Source: an uncultured Pirellulaceae bacterium
Lineage (GTDB): Bacteria; Planctomycetota; Planctomycetia; Pirellulales; Pirellulaceae
Assembly: GCA_947258905.1 (NCBI GenBank)
Contig: CAMYKF010000402.1
Location: 1 to 14,597 of the forward strand
DNA: 14,597 bases
Direction: 5' to 3'
Program-made: the position numbers and the translations under genes
The notes under the pieces: model-generated
What the model was told of the DNA's origin: nothing
What the model saw: only the letters and a program-made list of their open reading frames with translations
Databases searched by the model: none
Shown here: piece by piece, positions 1 through 7,363 of the stretch
Layout of the letters: every line of letters begins with the position of its first letter
Numbering within the stretch: position 1 is the stretch's first letter

Positions 1-40
1 AGAGTGGCCCTCCCCGCCATCCCGTCAGGTCGGGATTGGC

Positions 41-61
41 GACCCTCCCGGCGGGAGGGTC
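41..61. repeat. Short hairpin in the left intergenic region
   Basis: GACCCTCCCG (41-50) is followed after one base by its exact reverse complement at 52-61. There is no T-run on either side, so it is not a convincing terminator. It opens a stretch (1-267) in which I see hairpins but no gene. Confidence 0.5.
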
Positions 62-91
62 ACGAGAATTTGCCACTAAATTCCCCGAAGA

Positions 92-141
92 GCCCCTTGG
101 GGGAGAGGTCGACTCGGCGAATCGCCGAGGCGGGTGAGGGG
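92..141 (+). repeat. GAGAGGTC...GGGTGAG hairpin element, copy 1
   Basis: The order is a CCCC/GGGG mini-hairpin, GGGAGAGGTC (101-110), a 17-base near-perfect palindrome CTCGGCGAATCGCCGAG (113-129), then CGGGTGAGGGG (131-141). The same order of blocks recurs at 7256-7312 and, on the other strand, at 7364-7409, with different bases in the central hairpin. This suggests a dispersed family of structured intergenic repeats. No transposase or coding function is visible. Confidence 0.6.
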
Positions 142-177
142 AAACAGCGGAGTCGACATGGCGAGAATTCGCCCCTG

Positions 178-253
178 ATACGCAGGATGGCTCTCCAGAG
201 CCGTCGCAGCCGTGAATGGCTTTGACGTCAACGGCTCTGCCTAGCCATCGTAT
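178..253. repeat. Palindromic intergenic element (cruciform-like)
   Basis: The outer arms are ATACG...ATGGCT (178-192, interrupted by four bases) and AGCCATCGTAT (243-253). The inner arms are a perfect 9-bp pair, CAGAGCCGT (196-204) and ACGGCTCTG (231-239). The loop region contains TGACGTCA. The nested symmetry over 76 bases indicates a mobile or structured small repeat. It lies just beyond the stop of the 68-residue gene on the minus strand, so it may also help end that transcript, though no T-run is present. Confidence 0.55.
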
Positions 254-267
254 GAGCAGGCCCCGAG

Positions 268-474
268 TCAGTGATCCGTTTCTTCGTCGGGGTTCTTGTG
301 CGTGCCGTCCGCGTTGTAGCGCATATTGGCGTAATAGGCAAACACCACCGTCAAGCCGGGGATGGTAGCCAGGAAAACCGGGCTGACACGCCAGCTCATG
401 AACAACGCAATGACCAGAAAAGCGGTCCACAGCCACCACGTATCACGCATCAAGCCGCCGTATTTGTTTTGCAT
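268..474 (-). CDS. Small two-helix membrane protein, function unknown
   Basis: This is a 68-residue protein starting at the ATG at 474. Residues about 12-29 and 32-49 are hydrophobic (rich in W, L, V, F, A) and are separated by a short turn containing WRVSP, giving a likely two-helix hairpin in the membrane. The tail after residue 50 is polar and ends in an acidic and His-rich stretch. The frame continues upstream to 762, but that part lies over the repeat at 529-631 and the glyA 3' end, so I took the ATG directly before the hydrophobic part. ATG at residue 9 is a possible alternative start. No clear SD sequence is visible. It follows glyA on the same strand after a 163-base gap and could be cotranscribed. 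I do not recognise a family, and its function is unknown. Confidence 0.6.
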   Translation of the reverse strand: MQNKYGGLMRDTWWLWTAFLVIALFMSWRVSPVFLATIPGLTVVFAYYANMRYNADGTHKNPDEETDH

Positions 475-528
475 AATCGCAGAACGGGCTACCGTAGTTC
501 GGTGTCGTGGGGACCAGAGCCTGGAGGT

Positions 529-631
529 GGTTTCAAAACGGCAGGCGAGTCCCGGCGCGCCGGGACTCGTTTTGCTCTGTTTTCCCGGTCTCAGAGAAAC
601 CGGGCTACCGCAGGAAACTGGTTTTGAAAAA
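529..631. repeat. GTTTCAAAAC-bordered intergenic element A
   Basis: It is bordered by TTTCAAAAC (531-539) and its inverted copy GTTTTGAAA (621-629). Inside are a perfect 24-base palindrome centred on GGCGCGCC (546-569) and a second hairpin, CCCGGTCTC...GAAACCGGG (585-605). CGGGCTACCG occurs at 601-610 and again just outside at 485-494. It begins seven bases past the glyA stop, so the palindromes may act as the end of the glyA transcript, although no classic U-run follows on the minus strand. Related borders occur at 3427-3513 and, more weakly, 5670-5784. Confidence 0.6.
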
Positions 632-637
632 CGACTT

Positions 638-1888
638 CTAGACTGTAATGCCGGCTGCCGGCACCGGGAACTGGCTGCACATTTCCGACACCGCGCCGCG
701 AATTTGCTGCAAGGCGTCTGCGTTTTCCGGATCTTTGAGCGCTGTGACGATCCAGCCGCCAATTTCCTGCATTTGGGCGACGCCCATGCCGCGAGTCGTC
801 AGTGCCGGAGTGCCGATGCGAATGCCACTGGGGTCCAGCGGCTTGCGGGTATCCCAGGGGATCATGTTCATATTCACCGTGATGCCGCATTTCTCCAGCG
901 TCTTTTCGGCGATCTTGCCTGTAGAATCGATGGCCGTGACATCAACCAGCATCAAATGGTTGTCGGTACCGCCGCTCATCAATCGCAGTCCTCCGCTCTT
1001 CAGCGATTCGGCCAATGCCCGCGCGTTGTCGATGACAGCCTGGCAATAGGTGCGGAATTCCGGCTGCATCGCTTCAAGAAAACAAACCGCCTTGCCCGCA
1101 ATCACGTGTTCCAGCGGACCACCCTGCATCCCGGGGAAAACGGACCGATTGATATCTTTTGCATACGACTTGTGACAGAGGATCAGGCCGCCCCGCGGAC
1201 CACGCAGTGTCTTGTGGGTTGTCGTGGTGACGAAGTCTGCAACGGCAACGGGATTGTCATGAACTCCGCCGGCGACCAGGCCGGCGTAATGGGCCATGTC
1301 GACAAACAGTTTGGCGCCCACTTCATCAGCGATCTCGCGGAAACGGCCGTGCGGGATTTCCCGCGGATACGCACTGGCTCCTGCCACGATCAGTTTGGGT
1401 TTGTGTTCGCGAGCCAGTCGGGCTACCTGGTCAAAGTCAATCAGGTGCGTATCTGACGTCACACCGTAGTGCTGGAAATTGTACAGCTTGCCGGACATGT
1501 TAAGGTGCATGCCGTGCGTCAGGTGCCCGCCGTGGGCCAGGTCCAGCGCCAACACATTATCGCCCGGTTCCAGCAAAGTCATGTATACCGCCTGATTGGC
1601 CTGGGAACCGGAATGCGGCTGGACATTGGCAAACTCGGCGCCGTACAGCTCCTTGGCGCGATTGCGAGCCAGATTCTCGATCTTGTCGACGATCTCACAA
1701 CCGCCGTAGTAACGACGACCGGGATAGCCTTCGGCGTACTTGTTGGTCAGCACACTGCCGGCGGCTTCCATGACTGCAGGGCTGGTGTAGTTCTCACTGG
1801 CAATCATTTCCAGCCCGTCTTGTTGACGTTGCGCTTCGGCCTGAATGTGGGCAGTGATTTCCGGGTCGATAGAGTTCAAAAAGTTCAT
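638..1888 (-). CDS. glyA: Serine hydroxymethyltransferase
   Basis: This PLP enzyme interconverts serine and glycine with transfer of a one-carbon unit to tetrahydrofolate in the cytoplasm. The 416-residue length matches the family (E. coli has 417). Clear signatures are the ASENYTSPAV motif near the N terminus, NKYAEGYPGRRYYGG at about 49-63, the HSGSQAN segment at about 92-98, the cofactor-binding FVDMAH (D197, H200), and the PLP lysine in TTTTHKTLRGPRGG, with K226 as the Schiff-base residue. The ATG at 1888 gives the usual N terminus. No obvious SD sequence precedes it. A strong minus-strand terminator at 1962-2026 separates it from the upstream gene, so glyA must have its own promoter in the roughly 75 bases before the start; I could not identify it with confidence. 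Confidence 0.97.
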   Translation of the reverse strand: MNFLNSIDPEITAHIQAEAQRQQDGLEMIASENYTSPAVMEAAGSVLTNKYAEGYPGRRYYGGCEIVDKIENLARNRAKELYGAEFANVQPHSGSQANQAVYMTLLEPGDNVLALDLAHGGHLTHGMHLNMSGKLYNFQHYGVTSDTHLIDFDQVARLAREHKPKLIVAGASAYPREIPHGRFREIADEVGAKLFVDMAHYAGLVAGGVHDNPVAVADFVTTTTHKTLRGPRGGLILCHKSYAKDINRSVFPGMQGGPLEHVIAGKAVCFLEAMQPEFRTYCQAVIDNARALAESLKSGGLRLMSGGTDNHLMLVDVTAIDSTGKIAEKTLEKCGITVNMNMIPWDTRKPLDPSGIRIGTPALTTRGMGVAQMQEIGGWIVTALKDPENADALQQIRGAVSEMCSQFPVPAAGITV

Positions 1889-1961
1889 CGGTGATTGGCC
1901 CGCGGAGAGCGTGATGGATAATGAAACGGTCGTTCATCGCCAGGCGTGCTGGCGGGAACGA

Positions 1962-2026
1962 CGAAACAAAAACCCGAAGCATCGGCGAGGTATGCAGCGG
2001 ACTGGGCCTCGCCGATGCTTCGGGTT
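1962..2026 (-). terminator. Strong intrinsic terminator for the peptidase-like gene
   Basis: A perfect 20-bp stem (1971-1990 with 2007-2026; arm AACCCGAAGCATCGGCGAGG) encloses a 16-base loop. Read on the minus strand it runs into TTTTTGTTTCG. It lies 45 bases past the stop at 2072 and before glyA, so it should end the peptidase-like gene and insulate glyA. Confidence 0.9.
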
Positions 2027-2071
2027 CCTTTCAGTACAGAGCCTGAATTGTTTCGGGCGGAACGCGTTTCG

Positions 2072-3382
2072 TCAATCTGAGACCGTCTGAACTGTGACCT
2101 GCACCTCTCCCTGGTTGTCATGCAGGCCGGCAGGCGATTCGTTCACACGCATCAACAGCCGCCCGTCCACGGAAAATTCGACCTCGCCGCCGTTGCCAAT
2201 CTCGATCATCTGCAGTGGCTGGTCGCCGTCGGAGGCCTGAACTGCGGCAATCAACTGGCCCAGCGGCCGGCCGCGATAATACTCGATCGTAATTCCGCCG
2301 GCATCGGCGGGCCAGGCCGTGCCGGCTTCGTCGCGGACCCGGAACATGCCTGTACTGGAGAACTCCAGCTGCTGGCCGGCACGCACATCCACGCCGGTAT
2401 CCTGCCAGCCGCGATCGCTGGCTACCGAAAACGAGGTGCCTTCATCGCCCGTGAGCCGGTTGTTCACGGGTACCATGCTGGATCGCTCGACGTCGTAACC
2501 GTAGTCGATTTCCTGCACCATGTTCCGCCATTGCTGCCGGGCCGCCGGCCAGTCGGCTTCTAACTCGCGGCGAAACTTTTCGTTGAATTCCAGCGCGTCG
2601 ATGTTGGCCAGCGAGGGCAGGCGTCGAAACTTTTCCTGATAATCCGGATGCCGATCCAGGAATTCGCAAGCCGCCCATGCCCAGCCATAATAGCGAACTT
2701 GCTGAAACGAATCCGGCGGCATCATTAGCACTTCGTCCAGGTCAAAGCCGCGATCCCGGGCACGATCTTCGCGAATCAACTTGATGCGTCCCCAGTAAGG
2801 GACTTCGTCGCGATGTGCAATGCGGTGCTTGATCGTCAATTGATCGTCCGCCCAGCGGTGCACGGCCAGCAACTCGGCCATCCCCTCGGCATACCAGGGC
2901 GGGCCATAGCCACCGAGGAATTTTTCCATAAACGCGTGAGTGCCTTCGTGCAACAACAGGTGTCGCGTGTAGTAGTCGCCGTCCTGCAGGTACAGCCACA
3001 TCATGTCGCCGCGCTGGTAGCCGGCCGGAAAATCGGGAAGATCGGCAAAGATCAGGCCCGCCGTCACAAAATTCTCACGGTCCAGCATCACGCATCCGTT
3101 CATGTGCCAGTCTGCAGCGTCGGCACGCGGAATCGCAAAGTAGTCGCACCACTGGTCGACAGCCTGGTCGAAAACCGCGACGAACTCGTCCACGTCCGCG
3201 CGGTCCCGCACGTCGGTAATCAGCGTCAGGTGATCGCCCCGGGTAACCTCCAATCCGGCGGCCTCGACTCGTCGCCAGTCAATTTCGTCGCTGGCGCGCT
3301 GCGCCATGGCGGACGGTAAACCAACCGCAGACAGCATCAGGATCAGGCAGAAATCAACAATCGTTTGCAAGCTCGGTTTCAT
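2072..3382 (-). CDS. Secreted HEXXH metallopeptidase-like protein with C-terminal lectin-like domain
   Basis: This is a 436-residue protein from the ATG at 3382. The frame is open to 3517, but the extra residues are read from the repeat at 3427-3513, so I rejected them. Residues 1-27 form a signal peptide ending at AMA|QR. HEGTH (H145, E146, H149) followed by WYAEGMAE (E166 or E170 as likely third ligand) matches the gluzincin zinc-site layout seen in peptidase-MA-like/DUF1570-type proteins. After a helical segment, residues about 320-434 form a separate beta-rich domain. It runs from GWQDTGVDVRAGQQLEFSS to a C-terminal INDG-like segment, RVNESPAGLHDNQGEVQVTV, resembling PA-IL/LecA-like galactose-binding sandwiches. 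The substrate is unknown. It is divergent from the M61 gene and ends in a strong terminator. Family assignments are inferred from motifs. Confidence 0.8.
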   Translation of the reverse strand: MKPSLQTIVDFCLILMLSAVGLPSAMAQRASDEIDWRRVEAAGLEVTRGDHLTLITDVRDRADVDEFVAVFDQAVDQWCDYFAIPRADAADWHMNGCVMLDRENFVTAGLIFADLPDFPAGYQRGDMMWLYLQDGDYYTRHLLLHEGTHAFMEKFLGGYGPPWYAEGMAELLAVHRWADDQLTIKHRIAHRDEVPYWGRIKLIREDRARDRGFDLDEVLMMPPDSFQQVRYYGWAWAACEFLDRHPDYQEKFRRLPSLANIDALEFNEKFRRELEADWPAARQQWRNMVQEIDYGYDVERSSMVPVNNRLTGDEGTSFSVASDRGWQDTGVDVRAGQQLEFSSTGMFRVRDEAGTAWPADAGGITIEYYRGRPLGQLIAAVQASDGDQPLQMIEIGNGGEVEFSVDGRLLMRVNESPAGLHDNQGEVQVTVQTVSD

Positions 3383-3426
3383 CTCGCCCGGACATTTGGC
3401 ATCATCCATGGATTGACTAGAGCCAG

Positions 3427-3513
3427 TTTCAAAACCGGGTTTTGAAAGTTTGTAGTCCCGCCTTGAGGCGGAATTCGGGCTAAAGTCGGTACAACAAACA
3501 GGGTTTTGAAACC
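3427..3513. repeat. GTTTCAAAAC palindrome carrying a nested 53-bp insertion
   Basis: TTTCAAAACC (3427-3436) meets GGGTTTTGAAA (3437-3447). The same 11 bases GGGTTTTGAAA recur at 3501-3511. Between these two direct copies lies a 53-base segment (3448-3500) whose ends are imperfect inverted repeats: GTTTGTAGTCCCGCCTT against the complement of AAGTCGGTACAACAAAC, 14 of 17 matching. Direct repeats around an inverted-repeat segment look like a target duplication around a small non-autonomous element that landed in a GTTTCAAAAC palindrome. Confidence 0.65.
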
Positions 3514-3639
3514 ACATCTACTTATTGTTAGGCAACATCCGTGATGTGGCAAACCGCGATTTGCCGGTTGGCATGCTAGACTGGTACGGTCGACTCCCGG
3601 CGACTGACGGCCCGCTTTTCTGTTTTGTCGAGTTACCCC

Positions 3640-5637
3640 ATGCAATCATTTCAGTGGCGAATCCTCATCTTCACCTTGCTGGTGTGGCCCGGTCTGACAC
3701 CGCTGGCTGCCCAGCAATCACTGGGTCCTGCCGGATTGCAATATGAAGTCGACCTGACCGGCTCGATCAATCATTACGTCACCGTGACCCTGACCGCCCA
3801 GCCGACCGGCCCGCAAACCGAATTGATGATGGCCACCTGGACTCCCGGCAGCTATCTGGTTCGCGAGTACGCCCGGCATATCGACCGGATCACTGCCCGG
3901 GACGAAGACGGCGATTCGCTGTTGCTGTTGAAGACACGCAAGAATCGCTGGCTGGTCGAAACGCCCGACGGCAAACCGTTTCAGGTGACCTACCGCATTT
4001 ACTGCAACGAGACGTCGGTGCGAACCAATTCGGCGAAACGTGAATACTGCGTGCTCAACGGTGCGCCGACCTTTTTGACGATACCCGAGCAGTTCGATCA
4101 TCCGCATCGCCTGCGATTAAATCTGCCTGACAACTGGAAGGTGTCGGCCACCAGCCTGCGCCCCATCGACGGAGAATCCCACAGTTACACGGCCGCCAAT
4201 TACGACGAGTTGGTGGACAGCCCCATTGTGGCCGGCAACGTGCAATTGTTTCCGTTCGAAGTCGCTGGAGTACAGCACTATCTGGTCAACGTGAACGATC
4301 GCGGAGACTGGGACGGCGAAAAGGCGGCGGAGGACCTGGGCAAGGTCGTCGAGGCTCATCACGACATGTGGGGCATCGTGCCGTATGACCGGTATTACTT
4401 CCTGAACGTAATCAGCGACGGCGGTGGCGGGCTGGAACATGACAACAGCTGCCTGATGATGACGCGTCGACAAAGTTTTCGTGATGATGCCAGTTACGTG
4501 CGCTGGCTGAGTCTGTGCAGTCATGAATTCTTTCACACCTGGAATATCCGCCGCCTGCGTCCCAGGTCACTGGTCGAGTACGACTACGAAGCGGAGGTCT
4601 ATACGCCCAGTCTATGGGTCGCCGAAGGCGTCACAAGTTACTACGAAGACCTGCTGCTGGTACGCGCCGGATTGATGGAGCCGAAGAAGTTTGTGCGAGT
4701 GATGTCGGGAATGATTCGCGGCGTGATGTCGCGGGAAGGACGCAAGATCCAGAGCTTGCGTGATTCGTCTCACGATACGTGGATCAAGTTCTATCGGCCC
4801 TCAGACAACTCGCGCGACACGCAAGTCAGCTATTACAGCAAGGGGGCCGTCGTGGCGTTTTTGCTGGATATGGAAATCCGCAACGCGTCCGGCGGGCAAA
4901 GGAGCCTGGATGATGCCTTGCGTCTGCTGTGGGAACGGCACTCGGGCGATATTGGCTATTCGCCCGAGGACTTTCGGGCTATCTGCAGCGAAGTCGCGGG
5001 CACCGACCTGAGTCCCTTCTTTGCGCTGGCAGTCGATTCCACTGAGGAACTGGATTTCCAGACGGCCGTCAACTGGCTGGGTCTGGAAGCCGGAGATGTG
5101 AAACCGCAAAACGGAACGCAGGACCCCGGGGAAGACGAAGATGCCGACGAGGACCGTGAACCGACACCGTGGATTGGCATCGGTGAACCCGATTCGCCAG
5201 CCACCGCCGCTGGCCTGGACAAGACGGATGAAATCCTCGCGGTCAACGGCCGACGCCTGACCGGTTCTATCAAGGAACGCGTTCGGGAATTTGAAATCGG
5301 AGACGAAATCACGCTGTTGATCTCACGCAACGGGGACATCATGGAAGTCGACCTGTCCGTGGCCGGCAAGAAACCCGAACCGCGCTGGGGACTGGCGATT
5401 TACGACGATGCGACCGCAGATCAGGAACGCCACTTTCTGGAATGGCTGCACCAGGAGATACCGGCATCGCTGCAAGCCGACGCGGATGCGTCCGAGGATG
5501 CAACCGACGCTACCGCAGACGTTGAAACTGGAAGTGAAACGGAGGATGCAAGCCAAGGTGCAACCGCGGGCTCGGCTCCGCCGCTTCCCGAGAAGTTTCG
5601 CAAAAAAGGCGGCAATCCGATCCAGCAGAGACCCTGA
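3640..5637 (+). CDS. M61-family (glycyl aminopeptidase-like) metallopeptidase with PDZ domain
   Basis: This is a 665-residue exported zinc peptidase. The ATG at 3640 is chosen over a TTG 15 bases upstream because it directly precedes a signal peptide (residues 1-24, cut near LAA|QQ). An N-terminal beta domain (about 29-200) is followed by the catalytic domain. That domain has DGGGGLEH (260-267), the zinc motif HEFFH (H295, E296, H299) within SHEFFHTWNIRRLRP, and AEGVTSYYEDLLL, whose E329 is the third ligand. A PDZ domain spans about 511-585 (PWIGIG...GLDKTDEILAVNG), as usual for M61. The C terminus (about 610-650) is a low-complexity Asp/Ala/Thr/Glu tail. M61 enzymes remove N-terminal residues with a preference for Gly or Ala; the substrate here is unknown. 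No SD sequence is evident. The gene is divergent from the other metallopeptidase. Confidence 0.93.
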   Translation: MQSFQWRILIFTLLVWPGLTPLAAQQSLGPAGLQYEVDLTGSINHYVTVTLTAQPTGPQTELMMATWTPGSYLVREYARHIDRITARDEDGDSLLLLKTRKNRWLVETPDGKPFQVTYRIYCNETSVRTNSAKREYCVLNGAPTFLTIPEQFDHPHRLRLNLPDNWKVSATSLRPIDGESHSYTAANYDELVDSPIVAGNVQLFPFEVAGVQHYLVNVNDRGDWDGEKAAEDLGKVVEAHHDMWGIVPYDRYYFLNVISDGGGGLEHDNSCLMMTRRQSFRDDASYVRWLSLCSHEFFHTWNIRRLRPRSLVEYDYEAEVYTPSLWVAEGVTSYYEDLLLVRAGLMEPKKFVRVMSGMIRGVMSREGRKIQSLRDSSHDTWIKFYRPSDNSRDTQVSYYSKGAVVAFLLDMEIRNASGGQRSLDDALRLLWERHSGDIGYSPEDFRAICSEVAGTDLSPFFALAVDSTEELDFQTAVNWLGLEAGDVKPQNGTQDPGEDEDADEDREPTPWIGIGEPDSPATAAGLDKTDEILAVNGRRLTGSIKERVREFEIGDEITLLISRNGDIMEVDLSVAGKKPEPRWGLAIYDDATADQERHFLEWLHQEIPASLQADADASEDATDATADVETGSETEDASQGATAGSAPPLPEKFRKKGGNPIQQRP

Positions 5638-5669
5638 ACCGCAGAATGTCGGACAACAATAGAAGCCAT

Positions 5670-5784
5670 TTCAAAAACCGACAATGAACTGAGCCGCAGG
5701 CACTAGCCGGCGCTAGCCTCGGGTTCCTCGGTGACAACGTCGCCCCGAAGACCCGACGCTAGCGCGTTCGGCTCAGTTTTTGGA
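5670..5784 (+). terminator. Long hairpin element acting as terminator after the M61 gene
   Basis: The outer stem AACTGAGCCG (5687-5696) pairs perfectly with CGGCTCAGTT (5769-5778) and is followed by a T-run on the plus strand (5777-5781). The inner arms 5710-5724 and 5751-5765 (GCGCTAGCCTCGGGT type) pair over 15 bases with one mismatch. TTTCAAAAAC (5670-5679) and GTTTTTGGA (5776-5784) flank it, recalling the borders of the elements at 529 and 3427. It lies between two convergent genes, so it likely ends the M61 transcript and may be a domesticated repeat. Confidence 0.7.
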
Positions 5785-5820
5785 ACTACTGAACAAGGAA
5801 CTCGAGGGCAGAAGTTTCTG

Positions 5821-6747
5821 CTATTTTGGGCCCAGCCGCAGGACCGCCTGCACCGGATAATGGTCCGAAGGATAACGGCCAAGCAGATTGTGGTAATTGA
5901 TGGCTGCGTTGACCGTCACGAATTCCGGTGAGTGCAGTATCCAGTCGATACGCGAGCCATCGCGTTTGGCCGCCCAATGATTGCTGGTTCCTTCGTTTTC
6001 GGACCCGGCAAAGATGACCCGAAAGGTGTCGGTCATCGTGCGTTTTTCATCATCGGGATCGCCGATCAGCGTTTGATACGGCGGCGAGTCAATGGCTGTG
6101 TTGAAGTCACCGGACAGAATCAGCGGCGTGGCCTGGCCATCAATCAACCTCTGGCGGATCAGCTGTGCCGACTTGTCCCGCGCTTCGCGACCTTTGTGAT
6201 CAAAGTGTGTGTTGGCGAATAAAATCTCGGTCCCGGAATTGGCGCGATTCCTGAGCCGCGCCCAGCTGACCATGCGGGGCAATACCGCATCCCAACCCTG
6301 GCTGCCAGGCTCCTCAGGTGTTTCGCTCAGCCAAAAATGCCCTGAATCAACCAGCTCAAATCGATCGCGGCGAAACATGATGGCGCTGAACTCGCCACTG
6401 TCGGGATCCCGGTCGCGCCCACGGCCCACGAATTCGTATTCGGGAAATTTCTCCTGCAGGTACTCGCCCTGGAATTTCAGCACCTCCTGCAAGCCCAGCA
6501 AATCCGGATCAAAAACACGGATCGTTTCGACCACCAGGTCGTGTCGCAGATCCCAGTGGTTGTCCCCGTCTGCGGCGGTTCCGTAACGAACATTGAAACT
6601 CATGACTTTCACGGGCGGGCCGAACTGCCGGGTGCTGGCAAACCAGCCGCTGATCCACAGGCACAACAACACGGTGCCCGCAATCACCACGGTCCACGCA
6701 GCACATGCTTTCAGTTTGTCAAATGAAATACCGCCGGAATTCCCCAT
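5821..6747 (-). CDS. Membrane-anchored endonuclease/exonuclease/phosphatase-family protein
   Basis: This is a 308-residue protein with one N-terminal hydrophobic segment (about 17-36), probably a signal anchor placing the catalytic domain outside the cytoplasmic membrane. The DNase I-like fold is clear from its ordered motifs: SFNVRYG (N52), GLQEV (E88, metal ligand), NTHFDHKG (H181), SGDFN (D214, N216), SRIDWI (D268) and YPSDHYPV (D295, H296). All catalytic residues of the family are present. Members cleave phosphodiesters in nucleic acids, lipids or inositol phosphates, so the substrate cannot be read from the sequence. The ATG at 6747 has AGGA seven bases upstream. The gene is divergent from the small lipoprotein-like gene and convergent with the M61 gene. 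Confidence 0.9.
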   Translation of the reverse strand: MGNSGGISFDKLKACAAWTVVIAGTVLLCLWISGWFASTRQFGPPVKVMSFNVRYGTAADGDNHWDLRHDLVVETIRVFDPDLLGLQEVLKFQGEYLQEKFPEYEFVGRGRDRDPDSGEFSAIMFRRDRFELVDSGHFWLSETPEEPGSQGWDAVLPRMVSWARLRNRANSGTEILFANTHFDHKGREARDKSAQLIRQRLIDGQATPLILSGDFNTAIDSPPYQTLIGDPDDEKRTMTDTFRVIFAGSENEGTSNHWAAKRDGSRIDWILHSPEFVTVNAAINYHNLLGRYPSDHYPVQAVLRLGPK

Positions 6748-6926
6748 TGTTTACATCCTGGAGCCAATTCATGCCGGTTGGAAAATTCGTGCTGTCAGTT
6801 TGAACTTTAACATATTCCGCCACGTATTCCTGCCGATACCAGAATTGCGGAGCGATTCCCATTCATGTAATCGTTCCTGGTCCCCAAGACAACCAAGTCG
6901 ATCGCCCCCCCGAAGAGGAATTTCTC

Positions 6927-7070
6927 ATGCTTAAGCGTCTCCGCTATATGCGCTATGCCATTGCGCTCACCCTGCTGACTGTGGCCATCGTTTGCAGTGG
7001 CTGCGCCATGAATGACCGCTATGCTCCCGTGTCGAGTCCCGGTGCCGGCTGGGGCGGCGGCAGTTGCTGA
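6927..7070 (+). CDS. 47-residue putative small lipoprotein
   Basis: The ATG at 6927 has an excellent SD sequence (GAGGA at 6915-6919, seven bases upstream), and the frame runs 47 codons to TGA. The protein has basic residues first (KRLRYMR), then a hydrophobic core ALTLLTVAIV, then CSGC with C26 as the likely lipidated cysteine. The lipobox is atypical because position -3 is Cys rather than Leu or Val. The short mature part (MNDRYAPVSSPGAGWGGGSC) is Gly-rich and ends with a Cys. It may be a lipoprotein or a small secreted peptide; I recognise no family. It is divergent from the phosphatase-family gene with a 179-base gap that must hold both promoters. Confidence 0.6.
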   Translation: MLKRLRYMRYAIALTLLTVAIVCSGCAMNDRYAPVSSPGAGWGGGSC

Positions 7071-7109
7071 AGCCGCTAGTTTGAAACGCACCGTGAGTGC
7101 GTTCACAGC

Positions 7110-7144
7110 TATTAGGTTCGAGGGAAGAGGCGCGAGGTTTCATG
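7110..7144 (+). repeat. Heptamer array, unit NNNNAGG (locus 1)
   Basis: Consecutive 7-base units TATTAGG, TTCGAGG, GAAGAGG and CGCGAGG occupy 7110-7137, followed by a degenerate unit. Unit CGCGAGG is shared with the arrays at 7474-7508 (minus strand) and 9991-10025. It lies 40 bases past the stop of the small lipoprotein-like gene. Period 7 excludes simple coding periodicity. Confidence 0.6.
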
Positions 7145-7148
7145 TAGC

Positions 7149-7166
7149 GAATCTCGTGAGAGATTC
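7149..7166. repeat. Perfect 7-bp hairpin with GTGA loop
   Basis: GAATCTC (7149-7155) and GAGATTC (7160-7166) flank loop GTGA. A related CTCACGAG occurs downstream at 7213-7220, inverted relative to the CTCGTGAG of this hairpin, so the two could bound a roughly 80-bp structured repeat. It is one of several hairpins in the gene-free stretch 7071-7506. No T-run follows. Confidence 0.45.
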
Positions 7167-7255
7167 CAAGTTGCGCTCGCCGACCATGCCGCAATCCTGT
7201 GCATGTCCAACGTCTCACGAGGAACTTGCGCTTTGATTCAACCTTTCCCGTTCAA

Positions 7256-7312
7256 CCTCTCCCATGATTGGGAGAGGTCACAACCCGCTTTGAGCGGGGC
7301 CTGGGTGAGCCA
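7256..7312 (+). repeat. GAGAGGTC...GGGTGAG hairpin element, copy 2
   Basis: CCTCTCCCA (7256-7264) pairs with TGGGAGAGG (7269-7277) around loop TGAT. Next comes TC, then hairpin CCCGCT-TTG-AGCGGG (7284-7298), then CCTGGGTGAG. This is the same order of blocks as 92-141. It lies in the 436-base stretch between the small lipoprotein-like gene and the miaB stop, in which I see repeats but no gene. Confidence 0.6.
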
Positions 7313-7363
7313 TCCACGGCAACATACAAGGGTTGATCCACTGAATTAAGTCGATGCAACGCT

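Noticed and set aside
4..225. 73-codon plus-strand frame at the left edge
   Set aside because: It consists of hairpin repeat sequence, is Arg/Ser-rich, and has no SD.
362..1456. Long plus-strand open frame antisense to glyA
   Set aside because: It mirrors glyA codons in the opposite strand, has no recognisable domain, and glyA is certain.
3383..3517. 45-residue N-terminal extension of the HEXXH protein
   Set aside because: It is translated from the repeat at 3427-3513 and would bury the signal peptide.
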